Assembly: GCA_015501075.1 (NCBI GenBank)
Contig: JADNYJ010000158.1
Span: 24,186-88,185 of the forward strand
Length of the DNA: 64,000 bases
Direction of reading: 5' to 3'
Source of the DNA: Gymnopilus junonius
Lineage: Eukaryota; Basidiomycota; Agaricomycetes; Agaricales; Galerinaceae
The notes beneath the pieces are model-generated. The model was not told the DNA's origin, ran no database searches, and saw only the letters and a program-made list of their open reading frames with translations. A program made the position numbers and the translations under genes. Shown here piece by piece: positions 24,307 to 35,703 of the stretch (positions are counted from its first letter, which is position 1; each line of letters begins with the position of its first letter).

Positions 24307-24771
24307 GAGTCTGTTCGGTAACCATAATCATAATCGATTATGATTATTGATGGCAGCCGGACTTATCCGCAAGCCAAATTGGGAATCTGTCACAAATCGT
24401 CACGACCGATAAGATAGCCTGATATTCGCCTCCCGCACTCAGCCTCACGGCAAAAACGCATTGAACGCGTGTTCGACATCCCCACTCAACTTTGAATTAT
24501 GATACTCTTGTCTCCAGTACAACGGGGATGCATAAATCGTTGTAGCAATACCAATAACATTGACAAGATACGCAGCAGCTAGTATTAGCTGCCGCCGCCG
24601 TGTTTCTGGTGGAGGCGGAGGCATGAAAAGAAGTGCGGGCGACGATAAGATGCGCAGGAGATCGCTTGATAAGGCGTGCGTGACGGGATGACTCAATTTG
24701 GCGAGCGGCGGAAAGTGCCGGCTGCCATCAATAATCATAATCGATTATGATTATGGTTACCGAACAGACTC
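24307..24771. mobile_element. Harbinger-like MITE with 54-bp terminal inverted repeats (465 bp)
   Basis: The left end GAGTCTGTTCGGTAACC and 37 more bases are repeated as an essentially perfect inverted copy at the right end. A TTA trinucleotide flanks both sides (24304-24306 and 24772-24774). TTA/TWA duplications and a GxGTCTGTTCGG-type terminus fit PIF/Harbinger. Inside, the minus strand has a 97-codon frame (24445-24738) that ends inside the element and resembles no transposase. Confidence 0.8.
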
Positions 24772-24774
24772 TTA

Positions 24775-25728
24775 GTGTCAGTGAACTCATCATAAAGCCA
24801 GAGAATATTGACCTGAATGATCAAATGATAGATGATGTTTATAAAAGCTTCAGAGAATAACTTACAAGATCCATTGTCAACTGATGACTCGAAGTTGCAA
24901 TTCTCCATAAAAACCCGCATTTTTGGACCGTAGACAATCTTTGCTATATTTATTGATTTTCCACTCCCTGGTAGCATTCCAAGCCAAGCCCCGAGCGATT
25001 TTGATATCCCTTGACGCCGAACAAGGAGATCAAAAGCTGTTGACGCACTTGAAGAATCTTAAGTCTCAAGTCTCAAGACGGCGAGGGGGGCAGAGAAAAG
25101 GGACTTATCCCTGAATCAGATAAAAGTGGGGTGCAGTGACTAGAGTATACTTTAGGTCGAGTACTATCAGGGCCAAAAGAGAAAGAGTAAGCAGTGCACT
25201 AGCTAGTGTATTCTCACAAGCGGTCAGTCAAAAGGTCGGGGAAAAAATAGTCCAATTAGGATTTGGGATTCATGATTCAGGAGACGAGACGGGGGATGTA
25301 AGATATAAGGTGTAAAGACAAACCCCACGTTTCTCATTAAATCGGGGGTGCCCTATCGCCATCCAGCGTCAACGCACTCTCAACGCCAGGCAAATCGCTC
25401 ACATTGTCAGAGAAGGGCCTCACACATCATGGTCCGATGAAGTCATCGGTATCATAAGCCTATAGATACCATAGTATGCACAGCAGTCTGCCTTGGCTCG
25501 CATAAAAGACAGTGGGCGCGGAACGAACGAGAAGACTGAACATGCACAGTATCACACCACAGGAAAACCGCCAGCACACAAGAACGAGAGCATATTGCCT
25601 ATATTTTAAACGCGGTCATCATAGAGTGGTGTATATAGAACAAAATGCATTGCATAAGTGGAGACACGACCGCCAAACCCTGACTCAACGAACCAGAAAG
25701 CAAACTAGCGAGCGAGCGAGTAAATAGC
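24775..25728. other. Intergenic, no gene seen
   Basis: Short frames only. The part next to 25729 should contain the 3' untranslated region of RPS13. Confidence 0.45.
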
Positions 25729-26377
25729 TCAAGCAACGAGGGTGGAGGCAGTAGCAGAGTCGTACTTGAAAGTAGGAGGGATCTGCTGCTTGGTCTTGTA
25801 GTACCGCGCGAGACGGTGGATCCTAGACTCGATGAGGATAAGACGGAACTTGGAGTCCTTGTCTTTCCTGTTAACCTCGAGATGCTTGCGGACGGCAACC
25901 GCCTTTTTGATGAGGTGCCAGAGGTCCTCAGGGATGGATGGGCCAAGTCCTATCCCCAAACAAAAGGCATGTGTGTAATGTTACACATAGAGAAATACGA
26001 CAGAGAAAGAGGGGATGGAAAGAGAGAGAAAAGGAGGAAGAGCGCAGTGCATGAGTGTTCGGTCAGTGAGGAGTGCAGAAGAAGGGCGTACCTTGGGCCT
26101 TGAGGATACGGAGGATCTTGTTACCGGTGACGAAGCGGACTTGGGGTATACCCTGAGCGTCACGGAGCTGGACACCGATCTGGGAGGGAGTGAGACCCTT
26201 GCGGGCGAGTTTGACGATTTGGTCGGTGACTTCCTCGGGAGTGACCTTGAGCCACGAAGGAGGAGCGCGGACGTAAGGCAGGGCGGAGGACGCTATGACC
26301 AAGTTCAGCTTTGAAGAAAAATAAAGAGTTAAAAAAAACGAACAAATGCCCTTTCCGGGAGCGTGCATGCGACCCAT
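25729..26377 (-). CDS. rps13: 40S ribosomal protein S13 (uS15)
   Basis: A component of the small ribosomal subunit in the cytoplasm. Three exons splice to a full-length protein: 26377-26344 ([11 protein letters not shown]), 26292-26092 ([15 protein letters not shown] through ILRILKAQG) and 25950-25729 ([17 protein letters not shown] to the end, TASTLVA). The length of about 151 residues is that of the eukaryotic family. The intron donors are GTTCGT and GTACGC. The gene is divergent from RPS6 across about 400 bp, a plausible shared promoter. Confidence 0.96.
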
Positions 26378-26774
26378 TTTGAATCTAGGAGACCGTGAGG
26401 ACGAGCCCAACAAAAATAACAGAGGGACTGCTTACAAGTTGAGGAAGATTGACGGTCTTGAGGGAGGGTTTCTTGTCGGTCGATACGATCAGCACGACAA
26501 ATCGAGGCGGGTGCAAACAGCAGGGCGAACGGAAGATGCCGAGCGGTGGCTGAAGCTACTGTACAGTCGCAAACCTTAATTGGCGGGCAGGAAGTTGTTG
26601 TTTGTCCGTGTTACTTGCGCATCCAGCAGGCCCCCTTCCACTATCCCTCATCGCCCATCGCAAGAGGTAAGGTACCGTTCACGGTGTCCCATCGACTTTC
26701 CCTGCAAGGTGCGATGAGCTCGAGATTTATACGTCATGGAGGAATGCTGACTTTTTGTTGTTTTTGCTTTTAGT
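26378..26774. promoter_or_regulatory. Bidirectional promoter region between RPS13 and RPS6
   Basis: The two ribosomal protein genes start 397 bp apart and diverge. A shared control region is inferred from this arrangement; I cannot assign a specific factor site. A pyrimidine-rich stretch precedes the RPS6 ATG. Confidence 0.5.
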
Positions 26775-27724
26775 ATGAAGATCAACATTGCCAGTGAGCA
26801 TTTTGTTTTACGCCCAGTCTGCTTCTGGTCGTCTGACACACCCATTAGACCCCGCAACTGGGGCCCAAAAACTCCTCGACCTCGATGATGAGAAAAGATA
26901 GTGCGTGCCTTCTCTCTCTATCACCCCACCCCGCTAACTCAACCATCCAGCCGTGTCTTCTACGACAAGAAAATGTCCCAAGAAGTCCCCGCCGACTCCA
27001 TCGGCGACGAATGGAAAGGCTACATCTTCCGCATCACCGGCGGAAACGACAAGCAAGGTTTCCCAATGAAACAGGGTGTCCTCCTCCCTTACCGCGTCAA
27101 GCTCCTCCTCTCCGACGGGCACTCGTGCTACCGCATCCGCCGCGCGGGTGAGCGCCGCCGCAAGTCCGTCCGCGGCTGCATTGTAGGTCCCGATATCGCC
27201 GTCCTCTCCGTCGTCATCGTCAAGCAGGGCGAGCAGGAGATCCCTGGGTTGACGGACACCGTGCTCCCTAAGCGTCTTGGGCCTAAGCGTGCGACTAAGA
27301 TCAGGAGAATGTTCAACTTGACCAAGGAGGATGATGTTAGGAAGTATGTTGTGCGAAGGGAGGTTACCAGCAAGAAGAAGGAGGGTGCTAAGCCTTACAC
27401 CAAGGCGTAAGTTTCCTGTCTTTATGGCTTCTTTTTGTTCTGGGCGACTTATCATCTCCTGTAGCCCTAAGATTCAAAGATTGGTCACGCCCGAACGCCT
27501 CCAACGCCGTCGCCACCTCCTCTCCCTCAAGCGCAGAAAGATCGAGAAGCAGAAGGAACAAAAGGCCGAATACGAGTACGTCATTTTCTTACTTCCCTCT
27601 CATGTTAAATCCCAATCTTATGCCCCTCTTCTTCCCTTTTCCTAGTGTTCTGCTTGCCAAGCGCGTCGCGGAGAAAAAGGCCAAGGTTGCCGCTATCAAG
27701 GCCGCCCACCACAAGACCGCCTAA
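26775..27724 (+). CDS. rps6: 40S ribosomal protein S6 (eS6)
   Basis: A small-subunit ribosomal protein. Five exons: 26775-26793 (MKINIA), 26849-26900, 26951-27406, 27475-27575 and 27646-27724. Family hallmarks include [56 protein letters not shown] and [18 protein letters not shown]. The C-terminus ends IKAAHHKTA and contains no RRxS motif; yeast and animal S6 carry the TOR/S6K-dependent phosphorylated serines there. All introns are GT-AG and short. Confidence 0.96.
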
Positions 27725-28385
27725 ACATCTACGCTTTTCCTTCGCTCTGCGCTCTATGGTCGACACGTACATATATACGTCTTGCCTGAGGGGTTTCGTG
27801 GCTTGTTAGATGGTCTGGGCTGGCTGACAGTGTTTAGCTTACTGGTGGTAGGGGGGACGTCGTATGGGGCTGATGAATCGCATGCTTTTTGTCTTTCCGG
27901 TGCCACGCTCAATGCTAATCTCCTTTCTCTCTCTTTGTGTCTCTTGTTTTCCTTTTCTTCCACTTTTTTACTTCATCTTCATCGTCGCACCTACGTGTCC
28001 CCCCCTCTTGCTCGTCGCTACTCGCTACATGCCATCGTCTCCCGTCACAGTATGCTGCTTTATTATGACCTTCACTATATGAAATTTCCCGTAAGCTCAT
28101 GCTCTTTTTGAATGCGAACGATTGGCCATGGAAACAAATTCGAATGGGACTTTGAAATTCGAACTTGTAAGAATATATGCATGTAGGTTACATGCTTAAG
28201 GATTGGGAAAACGATGTGGGCGGGCTGAGCCTGCTTGGACCAACGGTTCAAAACTGCAAACCCTCCGCAATGCACTCTCTGGTCTATTATTTAAAAATCA
28301 ACTCTATTCTAAACTTGATCTCCAGCTCCTGACATTAATTTAATACAGTAATACCGAAAGAAAAGTCTAGTAAGTACTTAGTAGT
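27725..28385. other. RPS6 3' region and intergenic sequence
   Basis: Pyrimidine-rich downstream sequence, probably the RPS6 3' untranslated region, followed by AT-rich spacer. No gene is seen. Confidence 0.5.
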
Positions 28386-28830
28386 CTAGAATTTAAACCC
28401 CCCAGTAAGGTCCATCACATTCTTCGGATCCCACAACTTGCTTGATAGCATGCAACCTGGGGAGGTTATTACCATACAGGAGCGCGAGCGGCGTATTCCC
28501 GAGCACGTAGTTGGGATACCGTATATCGTCCCATAGGCTCTGACCTTCCACCACAGCGACAGCCTCGACTCGTTCGCGAGATCCCATAGGGCCGAGTTGA
28601 AATAGTCATCGTCGGCCGGAGAGGAGTAGGTCATCCATGGGTTGCATGGGTGACTGGCCGTGAGGGGTCGTGGGGGTACGCTGATGGCGCCGCCGCGGTG
28701 CTGTGGTTGAATGCGCCAAAGAAAGGTTCGATGCCTAGTAAGACGGAGGCAGATTTCTTGTCAGCGACGGCCTGTGCGTATGCGGCGTCGACTTGTTGTT
28801 GAATGGCGGCGATGACGTACTGCTGTCTGC
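28386..28830 (-). pseudogene. C-terminal fragment of a berberine-bridge-type FAD oxidoreductase
   Basis: The end of the fragment has the family signature: YPNYVLGNTPLALLYGNN, NLPRLHAIKQVV and the terminal DPKNVMDLTGGFKF before TAG at 28386-28388. Upstream are AYPHDPSRPVT and WMTYSSPADDDYFNSAL. These pieces lie in different frames, with at least three shifts (about 28640, 28575 and 28425), and the FAD-binding N-terminal domain is absent. Family members oxidise alcohols or carbohydrates using covalently bound FAD; this copy cannot make an active enzyme. Confidence 0.8.
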
Positions 28831-29203
28831 GACTGGGCACGGGCTGCATGCAAGTGCGTTTCTCACGGCCTGAGGGCGCAATCACTAAAATTGGATCGAA
28901 CCTTTTATGACGGCAGCCTGCTCCCACTTGTCGAGCCATTGTGATGACTGATCTCTTAGTTTTTTCTTCTACTCGACAATGACAGTGCATTTTCTGACAG
29001 AGATACGGTGACTCAGGCTGATATATTTTTTTAGACTATACATGCACTTCAACAAAACAAAAAATTTGAAGGGAGAAAGGTATGTGGCAAGTTATTCTTC
29101 ACTTGATAACGGCTGAGGCAAACCACCAACCACTTCGGAAATATGATGGGCTATGAACTGGGCGGCTGTCTCTGGTGCCATTGAACGATGAATATTGACG
29201 TGT

Positions 29204-29933
29204 TTAAAGGTCGTCAAAGGTCCACTGCTGCTTGGTATCGGTCTTGTCAAGTGTAGCGAGCTTGATCTAATAGGATAAGTATCAAGACACCATCCCTCAT
29301 AATCAGTAACAGGTTCTTGTCATCTTCCAAAAGTAGTGTATTGTACGTACCAGAGTACCGTTGGTGCTGCTGTTCAAAGACCAAGCCAAAGCAGCATAGG
29401 GGACCTTGATGCTGCAAAGAACGCAACGATCAGTGGTTGTAATGAAGTTCAGAAGGGGGTGTAAACCAACATGAACTGGGTAGCATCATCGCTCTTGGGA
29501 ATGATCTCAAAAATGGTAGGCGTATCATCAGAGACCTGGATGGCTTTACCCTGGGGTAAGGAAAAATCAGCCGACGCATATAACAAAATGCTTCAAATCA
29601 AGAACGAACACTGGTAGCATCGCCATCGAAGTATGCATATTTCTTGCCTCTTGCATCGACATTGTAGAGCGTGAACAGGTTCTTTCCAGGCAAGACAGGG
29701 TCGAACCTCCACTACAGAGCATAAAACATCAGCTTGATGAACCATACTGGAGAACTAGTCAAAAGCCCATAACGCACATGCTGGTTACCATTCCCCTTGG
29801 CACGGTCCTCATAACCCAGGTGGTATCCCTGGACATTCTTGAATCCGACAGTGTCGAGGTCGACAACGCGGTCTGTGTAGGCCACGGAGTAGATAATTTT
29901 GATGGATTTGAAGACCTTGTTCTTGTTACTCAT
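29204..29933 (-). CDS. Ricin-B-type beta-trefoil lectin (copy 1)
   Basis: A small mushroom-type lectin of about 150 residues with a single beta-trefoil. The start ATG is at 29933 and there is no signal peptide, so it is probably cytosolic. Exon 1 holds VAYTDRVVDLD, GYHLGYEDR and GNGNQH, which together form the sugar-binding site of the alpha subdomain in the Clitocybe CNL family. Later exons give WRFDPVLPGKNLFTLYN, KAIQVSDDTPTIFEI, IKVPYAALAWSLNSS and a final KQQWTFDDL with a QxW motif. The stop is at 29204-29206. Introns are about 50-90 nt. CNL-type lectins bind GalNAc-containing glycans and serve in defence against animals that eat the fungus; applying that role here is inference. A paralogue lies 1.3 kb upstream on the same strand. 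Confidence 0.82.
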
Positions 29934-31246
29934 TGCTGCTGCAAGTAGAACCTTTGATATACAGGGGAGTATTTGGCAAAGGGAGCTGTGGGGTGTTGCA
30001 AGTATGATTTTTTCTCCTATGCTTTTAAGTGTTTTACAACAATGCTGTTTACATTAGGAAAGCAATAGATAAGGAAGTCTTAAAGACAGGGAGCTATATT
30101 GGGGTCATGAGGCCTGCCACCTGAGGCGTCTATGTCTGCGCAGGTACACGCCTGTCTATCAGTCAGCCTTGATAATGCTAACAGCTCCATACAATATGTG
30201 GGAGGTCCATTTAGTCGGTGTGAGAAGCGTCAATTTTTTCTAATCGAATTCAACTTTGAGAGTAAGCTTCTGAATTAAATCAGGATCCCAAAGCAGTGGT
30301 TGACGTTTTAATTCACAAGGTTCCAGTTCGAGATATTGAGATATCAATGGCTCCAACCGAGGTAATGATATATCAACTCCTCATTAACGATGATAATTGA
30401 GCTAATGATTTCTGCAGTTTTTGAATTTAGAGAGTCCATTCGTTATCTAGGTGCGAGGTTAACTTGTTCGTAGATTCCCACTTTGCGTATTATTGATTCC
30501 CAAGTGCTTGCCTGATAAGAGTGTACATCAGTGGGGAAATGTTAGCCTGAATGGGGCCAGGAAGGCGAGATTCTGTAACTAAATATGTTCTTAGATCTCT
30601 GTCTCTACCCTAGACAAGGTGTGTGAACCATTCTTTCAAAAACACTAAGCCGGTTTTCCTCAAAGCGTTTACATGGAGTGTGAATTTAGAAGGAGGGACG
30701 GAGCTTTAGTATCACCGGACGTTTAAAATATACTACTGACTGACCAAAAAAAAAGGCGCCTGTCTGCCCCTGGGCGCTTTCCTTTATGCATGTGTAATCG
30801 TGGCTGGTATTGGCTTAAAGAGGCTTTACAAGAATAGGTGAAACTGCGGACTAAAATTGGTAGGTTTCTTTACATTGAACCGAGGTCAGAAGATGTGGTG
30901 CAATACAGGCGACATTAAGCCGGTGACATATGCAGAGCAGGGCATGATAAGATGGGAATAGAATAACTTGACAAGGAGACGATGTATCTGATAGAGTTCG
31001 ACGCAATGAACAGCCGGTAGATCCAGTCTTTAGCTGGTTGAGAGGCTTGAACCTCGAGCGGAGTAGTGAAAGTCAAACTCAACACAAATTCAGGGTATAT
31101 TCATCTTTGCAAATAACAGGGTTTCTAGGTGGTTTTATACTGGAACAAATAGAAATTGGAGACGAGAGATGGGAAGCTTCTGTTCACTTTATCCGCCCAT
31201 CAAGCTTGTCTCGGGGCGTTGATTAGACGGCGGCAGGTTAGCCACA
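29934..31246. other. Intergenic between the lectin genes
   Basis: About 1.3 kb with no supported gene. The part next to 29934 should contain the promoter of lectin copy 1. No repeat structure was noticed. Confidence 0.45.
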
Positions 31247-31963
31247 TTAGAGGTCCTCGAAGGTCCACTGCTGCTTGGCGTCATTATGGTTAAGCCCAGC
31301 GAGCTTAATCTAGTAACGGAATATAAGACCTCCAAGTTGGTATCATCAAAAGAGGAGACGTAGTACCTCTGTGCCATTGTTTCCATTGTCAAGAACCAAA
31401 GCGGATGAAGTATGGGGAACCTTAATGCTATGGAAGGTCAGACAGATTTTAACAAGCATTCACGCTGTTGATGGTGACAAAATAACGAACATATACTGGG
31501 AGGCACCTTGGCTCTTTGGGGTAATCTCAAAGACGGTGGGAGTAAGAGAGTCCTGAATAGCTTTGCCCTGGGCATAAATATTCGGAAGAAGTAAGCAGAA
31601 TACAGCGTAAAGTAAGGGATCAGATAAATATACGAACGTTGTTGGCATCGCCTTCAAACCCGGCATAAGAGTTGCCTCTGACATTGTAGAGCGTGAATAG
31701 GTTCGAATCCTGACTGGGCAAAATGGGGTCGACCCTCCACTATATACGGGCCATCATCGGCATTAATTCTATTATATATAGAGGGAGAATAAACGTACAT
31801 GCTGGTTATTATTCCCCTTGGCAGGATCTTCATGACCAAGGTGGTATCCCTGGACCTTGGTAAGACCGATGGCGTCGAGGTCGACGACCTGGTCGGAGTA
31901 GGCCACAGAGTGGATGATTTTAATATCTCTGAAAAGCTTGTTGTTGTTGTTGCTGCCGCTCAT
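31247..31963 (-). CDS. Ricin-B-type beta-trefoil lectin (copy 2)
   Basis: A paralogue of the gene at 29204-29933 with the same exon plan. It starts at ATG 31963 with a short Asn run (SNNNNKLF). VAYSDQVVDLD, GYHLGHED and GNNNQHW are conserved at the predicted sugar site. Further exons give WRVDPILPSQ, LFTLYNVRGNSYAGFEGD, KAIQDSLTPTVFEITPKS and the terminal KQQWTFEDL. The stop is at 31247-31249. There is no signal peptide. The two copies differ by many substitutions but share length and introns, so the duplication is not recent. As with copy 1, a defence role is inference from the family. Confidence 0.82.
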
Positions 31964-32907
31964 GTCGTAGGATGTCCTGTGGATGGGGAAACCCTTAAGA
32001 ATTTCTGCCCTATTTAAGGTTTCGTTGCGAAATGCAACGAAGAATAAAAATGAGCCATTAGTTGCTGAGAAGGTCCCTGGTGTGGATAATGAGACAAAGA
32101 ACCTATGTTGCGTGCGTGGGGCCTGGAGTGCTACACCGTTTGGACCTTTGGTCTAACAGTCAATGACGAAGATGATGATGGGTACTGGTGTTTTTTCTTG
32201 ACAATCTCGTGTTCCATCTGACCTTTGAATCTAGAGTACTTTGGATCTAAAGGCAGTGACCGGAAGTCATTGTCGCCAGGTTTCGAATTTCAGCAACCAA
32301 GAGCCCTAACGTGAGCAATACCAGACGTGGAAAGAACTAGGCCGTATTTCGGGTATCCAGAATAGACCAGAACTCCAGTCAGTCATCACGGGCGCTTCCT
32401 GATGCGTGCGTATATCGGCGGAGTGACAGAATCGGTGACAATGCGGAATGTTATTCCAGCAATGTTGATGAAGTCGACATTAGAATCTTAGATGGTATCG
32501 ACTGTATGCGAGGTTCATGATCAGTTGAGTGACGGTCCTTTCATTTCCTCTCAGAAGAGAACAAAGGTATGTTGATAGGGAGGCGTGTCTTATAACCCTT
32601 TGCATGTGAACGCTATATGGGCGGAATCGACAAGCCAATAGTGTTGGAAAATAAATGGTGTGATTAGGCGGTGAATTCACTAAGCAGAGAACGTGCGTAC
32701 ATGTAAGGGTAATGATAAATAGTATCATGAAGGATAGCAGCAACTCGGGCTTGGGCTAATGAGATATATTAGACGATTGATCAGTCTTTGCGAGATTCTT
32801 GCAATATCATAAATTGGTACTGCGTACAAAGCTGGGATTTGAATCAATATCAGAACGTGTAAATACTTCATTATTGGTACGCAGATTAATATACACTACA
32901 CCTTACT
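31964..32907. other. Intergenic, no gene seen
   Basis: Spacer upstream of lectin copy 2. It contains only short frames without recognisable domains. Confidence 0.45.
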
Positions 32908-33677
32908 CTATCCTCGTTTGGTACCGGCACCAAACATGCGCGTCAAGCGCTCAACGAGTGACAATCCCTTCGCCGACTTATCTTTACCCTTGCCTTGACA
33001 GCCACCTTTCTCCTGATTGTCTTTCCTCGACGGAACGAGATCATCCGCATGGTCATCACCGCTCCGCAATGCAGACTCGAGCGAATAACACGATCCAGAC
33101 GTTGTTCCTCCTCCTGACTCGTCTTTATTGGCAGCTGCCTGATCGAGATGCGAGGCATCTTGAGAACGAGGATGCCAGGTTTCAGAGAGATGATTCGAAG
33201 ACGAAATCAAACTGGCACTGGAATCTGAACTTGTATCCAGGTCCGCAATCGACTCAAAGTCTTCTTCGGAAAAAGGAAGCGGAGGAAGAAAGGAGGGAGC
33301 AGAAGTGGACGAAGGAGATATAATTGGAGAGACAATAGGAGAACCATGATTTGATTCTGGAGGAGAAATTACCACAAGTGGAATTGAAGTCGACGAATAA
33401 AAAGGAGGGGTAATCGTGATCTTAGGCGTCCAAAGTAGGTCCCTGTCCTTACCGTTCTGCTTACTCACCGGCTCGCGCTCATTTTCATTCCGTCCGAAGT
33501 CTCCCATTTTATCAAACGAGATTGGGGACCAGAAGAAAGATCAATATTATTGAGATTAAGAGCAGGGGGAGGTGAGTTAATGCGCGTCGGAGGAGGAGCT
33601 TTGAGGAGATGACTGCGATAATTGGACGGTGCTGGAGACACGATTCTGTTCGGGTCGATAGTAACAAAGGTTGACAT
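32908..33677 (-). CDS. Uncharacterised low-complexity protein, possibly frameshifted
   Basis: Two overlapping minus-strand frames look like one gene. The first (ATG 33677) starts MSTFVTIDPNRIVSPAP and is rich in Pro and Asn. The second is open from before 33507 (SPISFDKMGDFGRNEN), is rich in Ser, Pro and Asp, and ends VERLTRMFGAGTKRG at 32908. The frames overlap near 33500-33560 and I see no suitable intron there, so either translation starts at ATG 33507 or a one-base shift separates them. No domain is recognised; most of the protein is predicted to be disordered. Confidence 0.45.
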
Positions 33678-34345
33678 GGTAATTAAGAGACTCTTTCCCA
33701 GGGATCCAGTCGCTTATATAGCTGGGCGCGAAAGAAAGGAGATCGTTTTGGATGGACTCACAGCAGTGGATCATATAGAAAAAGTTTCGGAATCTCCTAA
33801 TTCTGAATCAAAGGTTTCAGCACGTGGGGGTCATCGTAAGAGAATGAAAATGCGGACTAAAACTGAGCACTGGAGTCCGAGAGATTATCGAAAGGTAAAG
33901 TATATAGTGAATGTTAGTGAGTGGAAGTTGAGTGGATGGCGATGAGTTGTCTGCTTCGGAATCGGCAATTCAGCTGAATATTCAAAGTCAGCGCCGAGCG
34001 GCTTCTCTATAGTATCACATGACGGAACGCGCCTCGGCCGGCTATCAATGTCATTGTCAGAGTTGCCAATGAGGCAATTATACAGTTCTCTGTTTAAAAA
34101 CTGTTTTGCACCCATCCTTCCTGAATTTCGATATTGGTAGCATGCACTTCCGGAATCACTTGAGAAAAAAATTGGTTCTCGAAATGTAATACGACAACAT
34201 AAAATTTGTATTAGAATTTAGACCGGCACAATCCGGAGCAGGGTCGACATCTTTTAAAAGCGTTTAAGTGGCGGCCTTTCTTTCGCTTCCCTTCCTTCCG
34301 TGTCAAATCCTTCTACACGTCCTTGACGCAACTCAGACTCTCGCT
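33678..34345. other. Intergenic, divergent promoters
   Basis: The region between two divergently transcribed uncharacterised genes. No supported gene or repeat. Confidence 0.4.
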
Positions 34346-35350
34346 ATGGCGGACGAAACACCATCATCGCCTGAATCACTGAAATGGACAAACCTCCGCG
34401 CCTCTGCAATGAAGGAAGGCACCGTATGTCTAGTCCTCTCGTCGACGTGGCATAGATGACAATGCTAACCAGGGAGCGCGCAGAAACCGAGCGTTACTAC
34501 GTCTCAAGCCATTACCCCTTCCTTGCTCCTTGGGTCGTACTCCTCGGTGTGGGATTCTCACGTATGCCAAGAAGCACTCGACGATTTGACCGACGAAGTG
34601 TCGTGGCTGCACCTGACAGTCGACTCTGCTGTACCTGCTGATGCGACCACTGCAACTTCTCCAGGCAAATCTGTTCCACAAAATCAGCCATCTGAGCCCA
34701 CCTTCGGTGACATACAAGGCCACTTCAAGTGGTGGCGCATGGTTGGATCATTCAAGGGTCTCTACAGACCTGAAAATGCGAATGAGAACATTTGGCTATT
34801 TGGCGGACTGAAATGGAGGTACCTGACTAATGAAGAAGGACATAGTCCAGGGGACGAGGACGAGGACCCTACCGAGAGGAATCAAGATGACTTCGGACTT
34901 GCTGCCCTCGTTACGCTGGACGACTCCGGGAAACCTTTCTTAGAGATGTTGTACAATGCTACCCTCTATTACCAGAAGGAACGCGCTTCTCGCAACAAAA
35001 CGACCCCTGGCAATTCTAAGCAGCCTACTGGCTCTGACAGACCGGAATATATTCGCGTGTTGTGGAAGAAGCTGGAAGTAGATGGAAACGTTTCGTGGAT
35101 AGACCTCTCAGACAAGGAGGCTAAGAGAGTGTGGCGCTATGCTTCCATTGATCTATCTGTGACTAGGCACTGGAACTTTGATGTCCTTTCCGAAAGCAGA
35201 GACGCTGATGACGACCCTAGCACAGATGTTGATGACGATTCCAGCGAAGACGAAAAGGAGGAGGCAGATGCTTCAATAGGAGTCAAGCGAGCTGCAGACG
35301 AAGGAGCGGAAGATACACCGGACAAAGCGACAAAGAGGTTGCGAGTTTAA
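34346..35350 (+). CDS. Uncharacterised, probably nuclear, acidic-tail protein
   Basis: The start ATG at 34346 gives MADETPSSPESLKW. One intron (about 34428-34481) joins EGT to KPSVTTSQA in frame, giving a protein of roughly 315 residues. A central folded part has FKWWRMVGSFKGLYRP, ENIWLFGGLKWRYLT, DDFGLAALVTLDD and WRYASIDLSVTRHW. The C-terminal 60 residues are very acidic (DDDPSTDVDDDSSEDEKEE) and end with basic clusters (KRAADEG..., KATKRLRV) resembling a nuclear localisation signal. I do not recognise the family. A nuclear or chromatin-related role is only suggested by the tail. Confidence 0.75.
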
Positions 35351-35703
35351 GCACACTAAAGATATTTCCTCCGTCAGTTTGTACTGGACTTTCAAAATAT
35401 CTTTTGACCCACCGATCGAAATAAGTGTAGACGCTATACCAATCGAATCCTTTGAAGGCCTATTCCGACCAAACCGCGTTGCCAGTATAAAGTTTACTGG
35501 TAGCCGAAGTCAATCCACCGCCATAGCTACTGTAACTCGAAGCGACAATGGGCTGTCCGCACAGCGGGGCACCAGGGAAAGAGTTCGTTAAAGTCCTTCT
35601 GGAAATAAGAATGCACATTGTATTTACTTATTCTTGACCAAGGCTGGGCCGAAATCGTTGACAACGAACGCAGGTAGAATCACGGTGACTTTGAGCTACA
35701 GGC
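35351..35703. other. Convergent intergenic region
   Basis: The 3' ends of the acidic-tail gene (+) and F-box copy 1 (-) meet here. No gene is seen. Confidence 0.4.

Noticed and set aside
24735..24977. Minus frame containing LPGSGKS, resembling a Walker A motif
   Set aside because: No other ATPase motif follows in any frame, and it runs into the right end of the Harbinger-like element. Treated as chance.
26934..27455. A 173-codon open frame antisense to RPS6
   Set aside because: It lies opposite conserved RPS6 exons and intron borders; its low-complexity acidic composition reflects the complementary Lys/Arg-rich codons.
33622..33945. Plus frame of 107 codons
   Set aside because: It overlaps the better supported start of the minus-strand gene and the promoter region; no domain.
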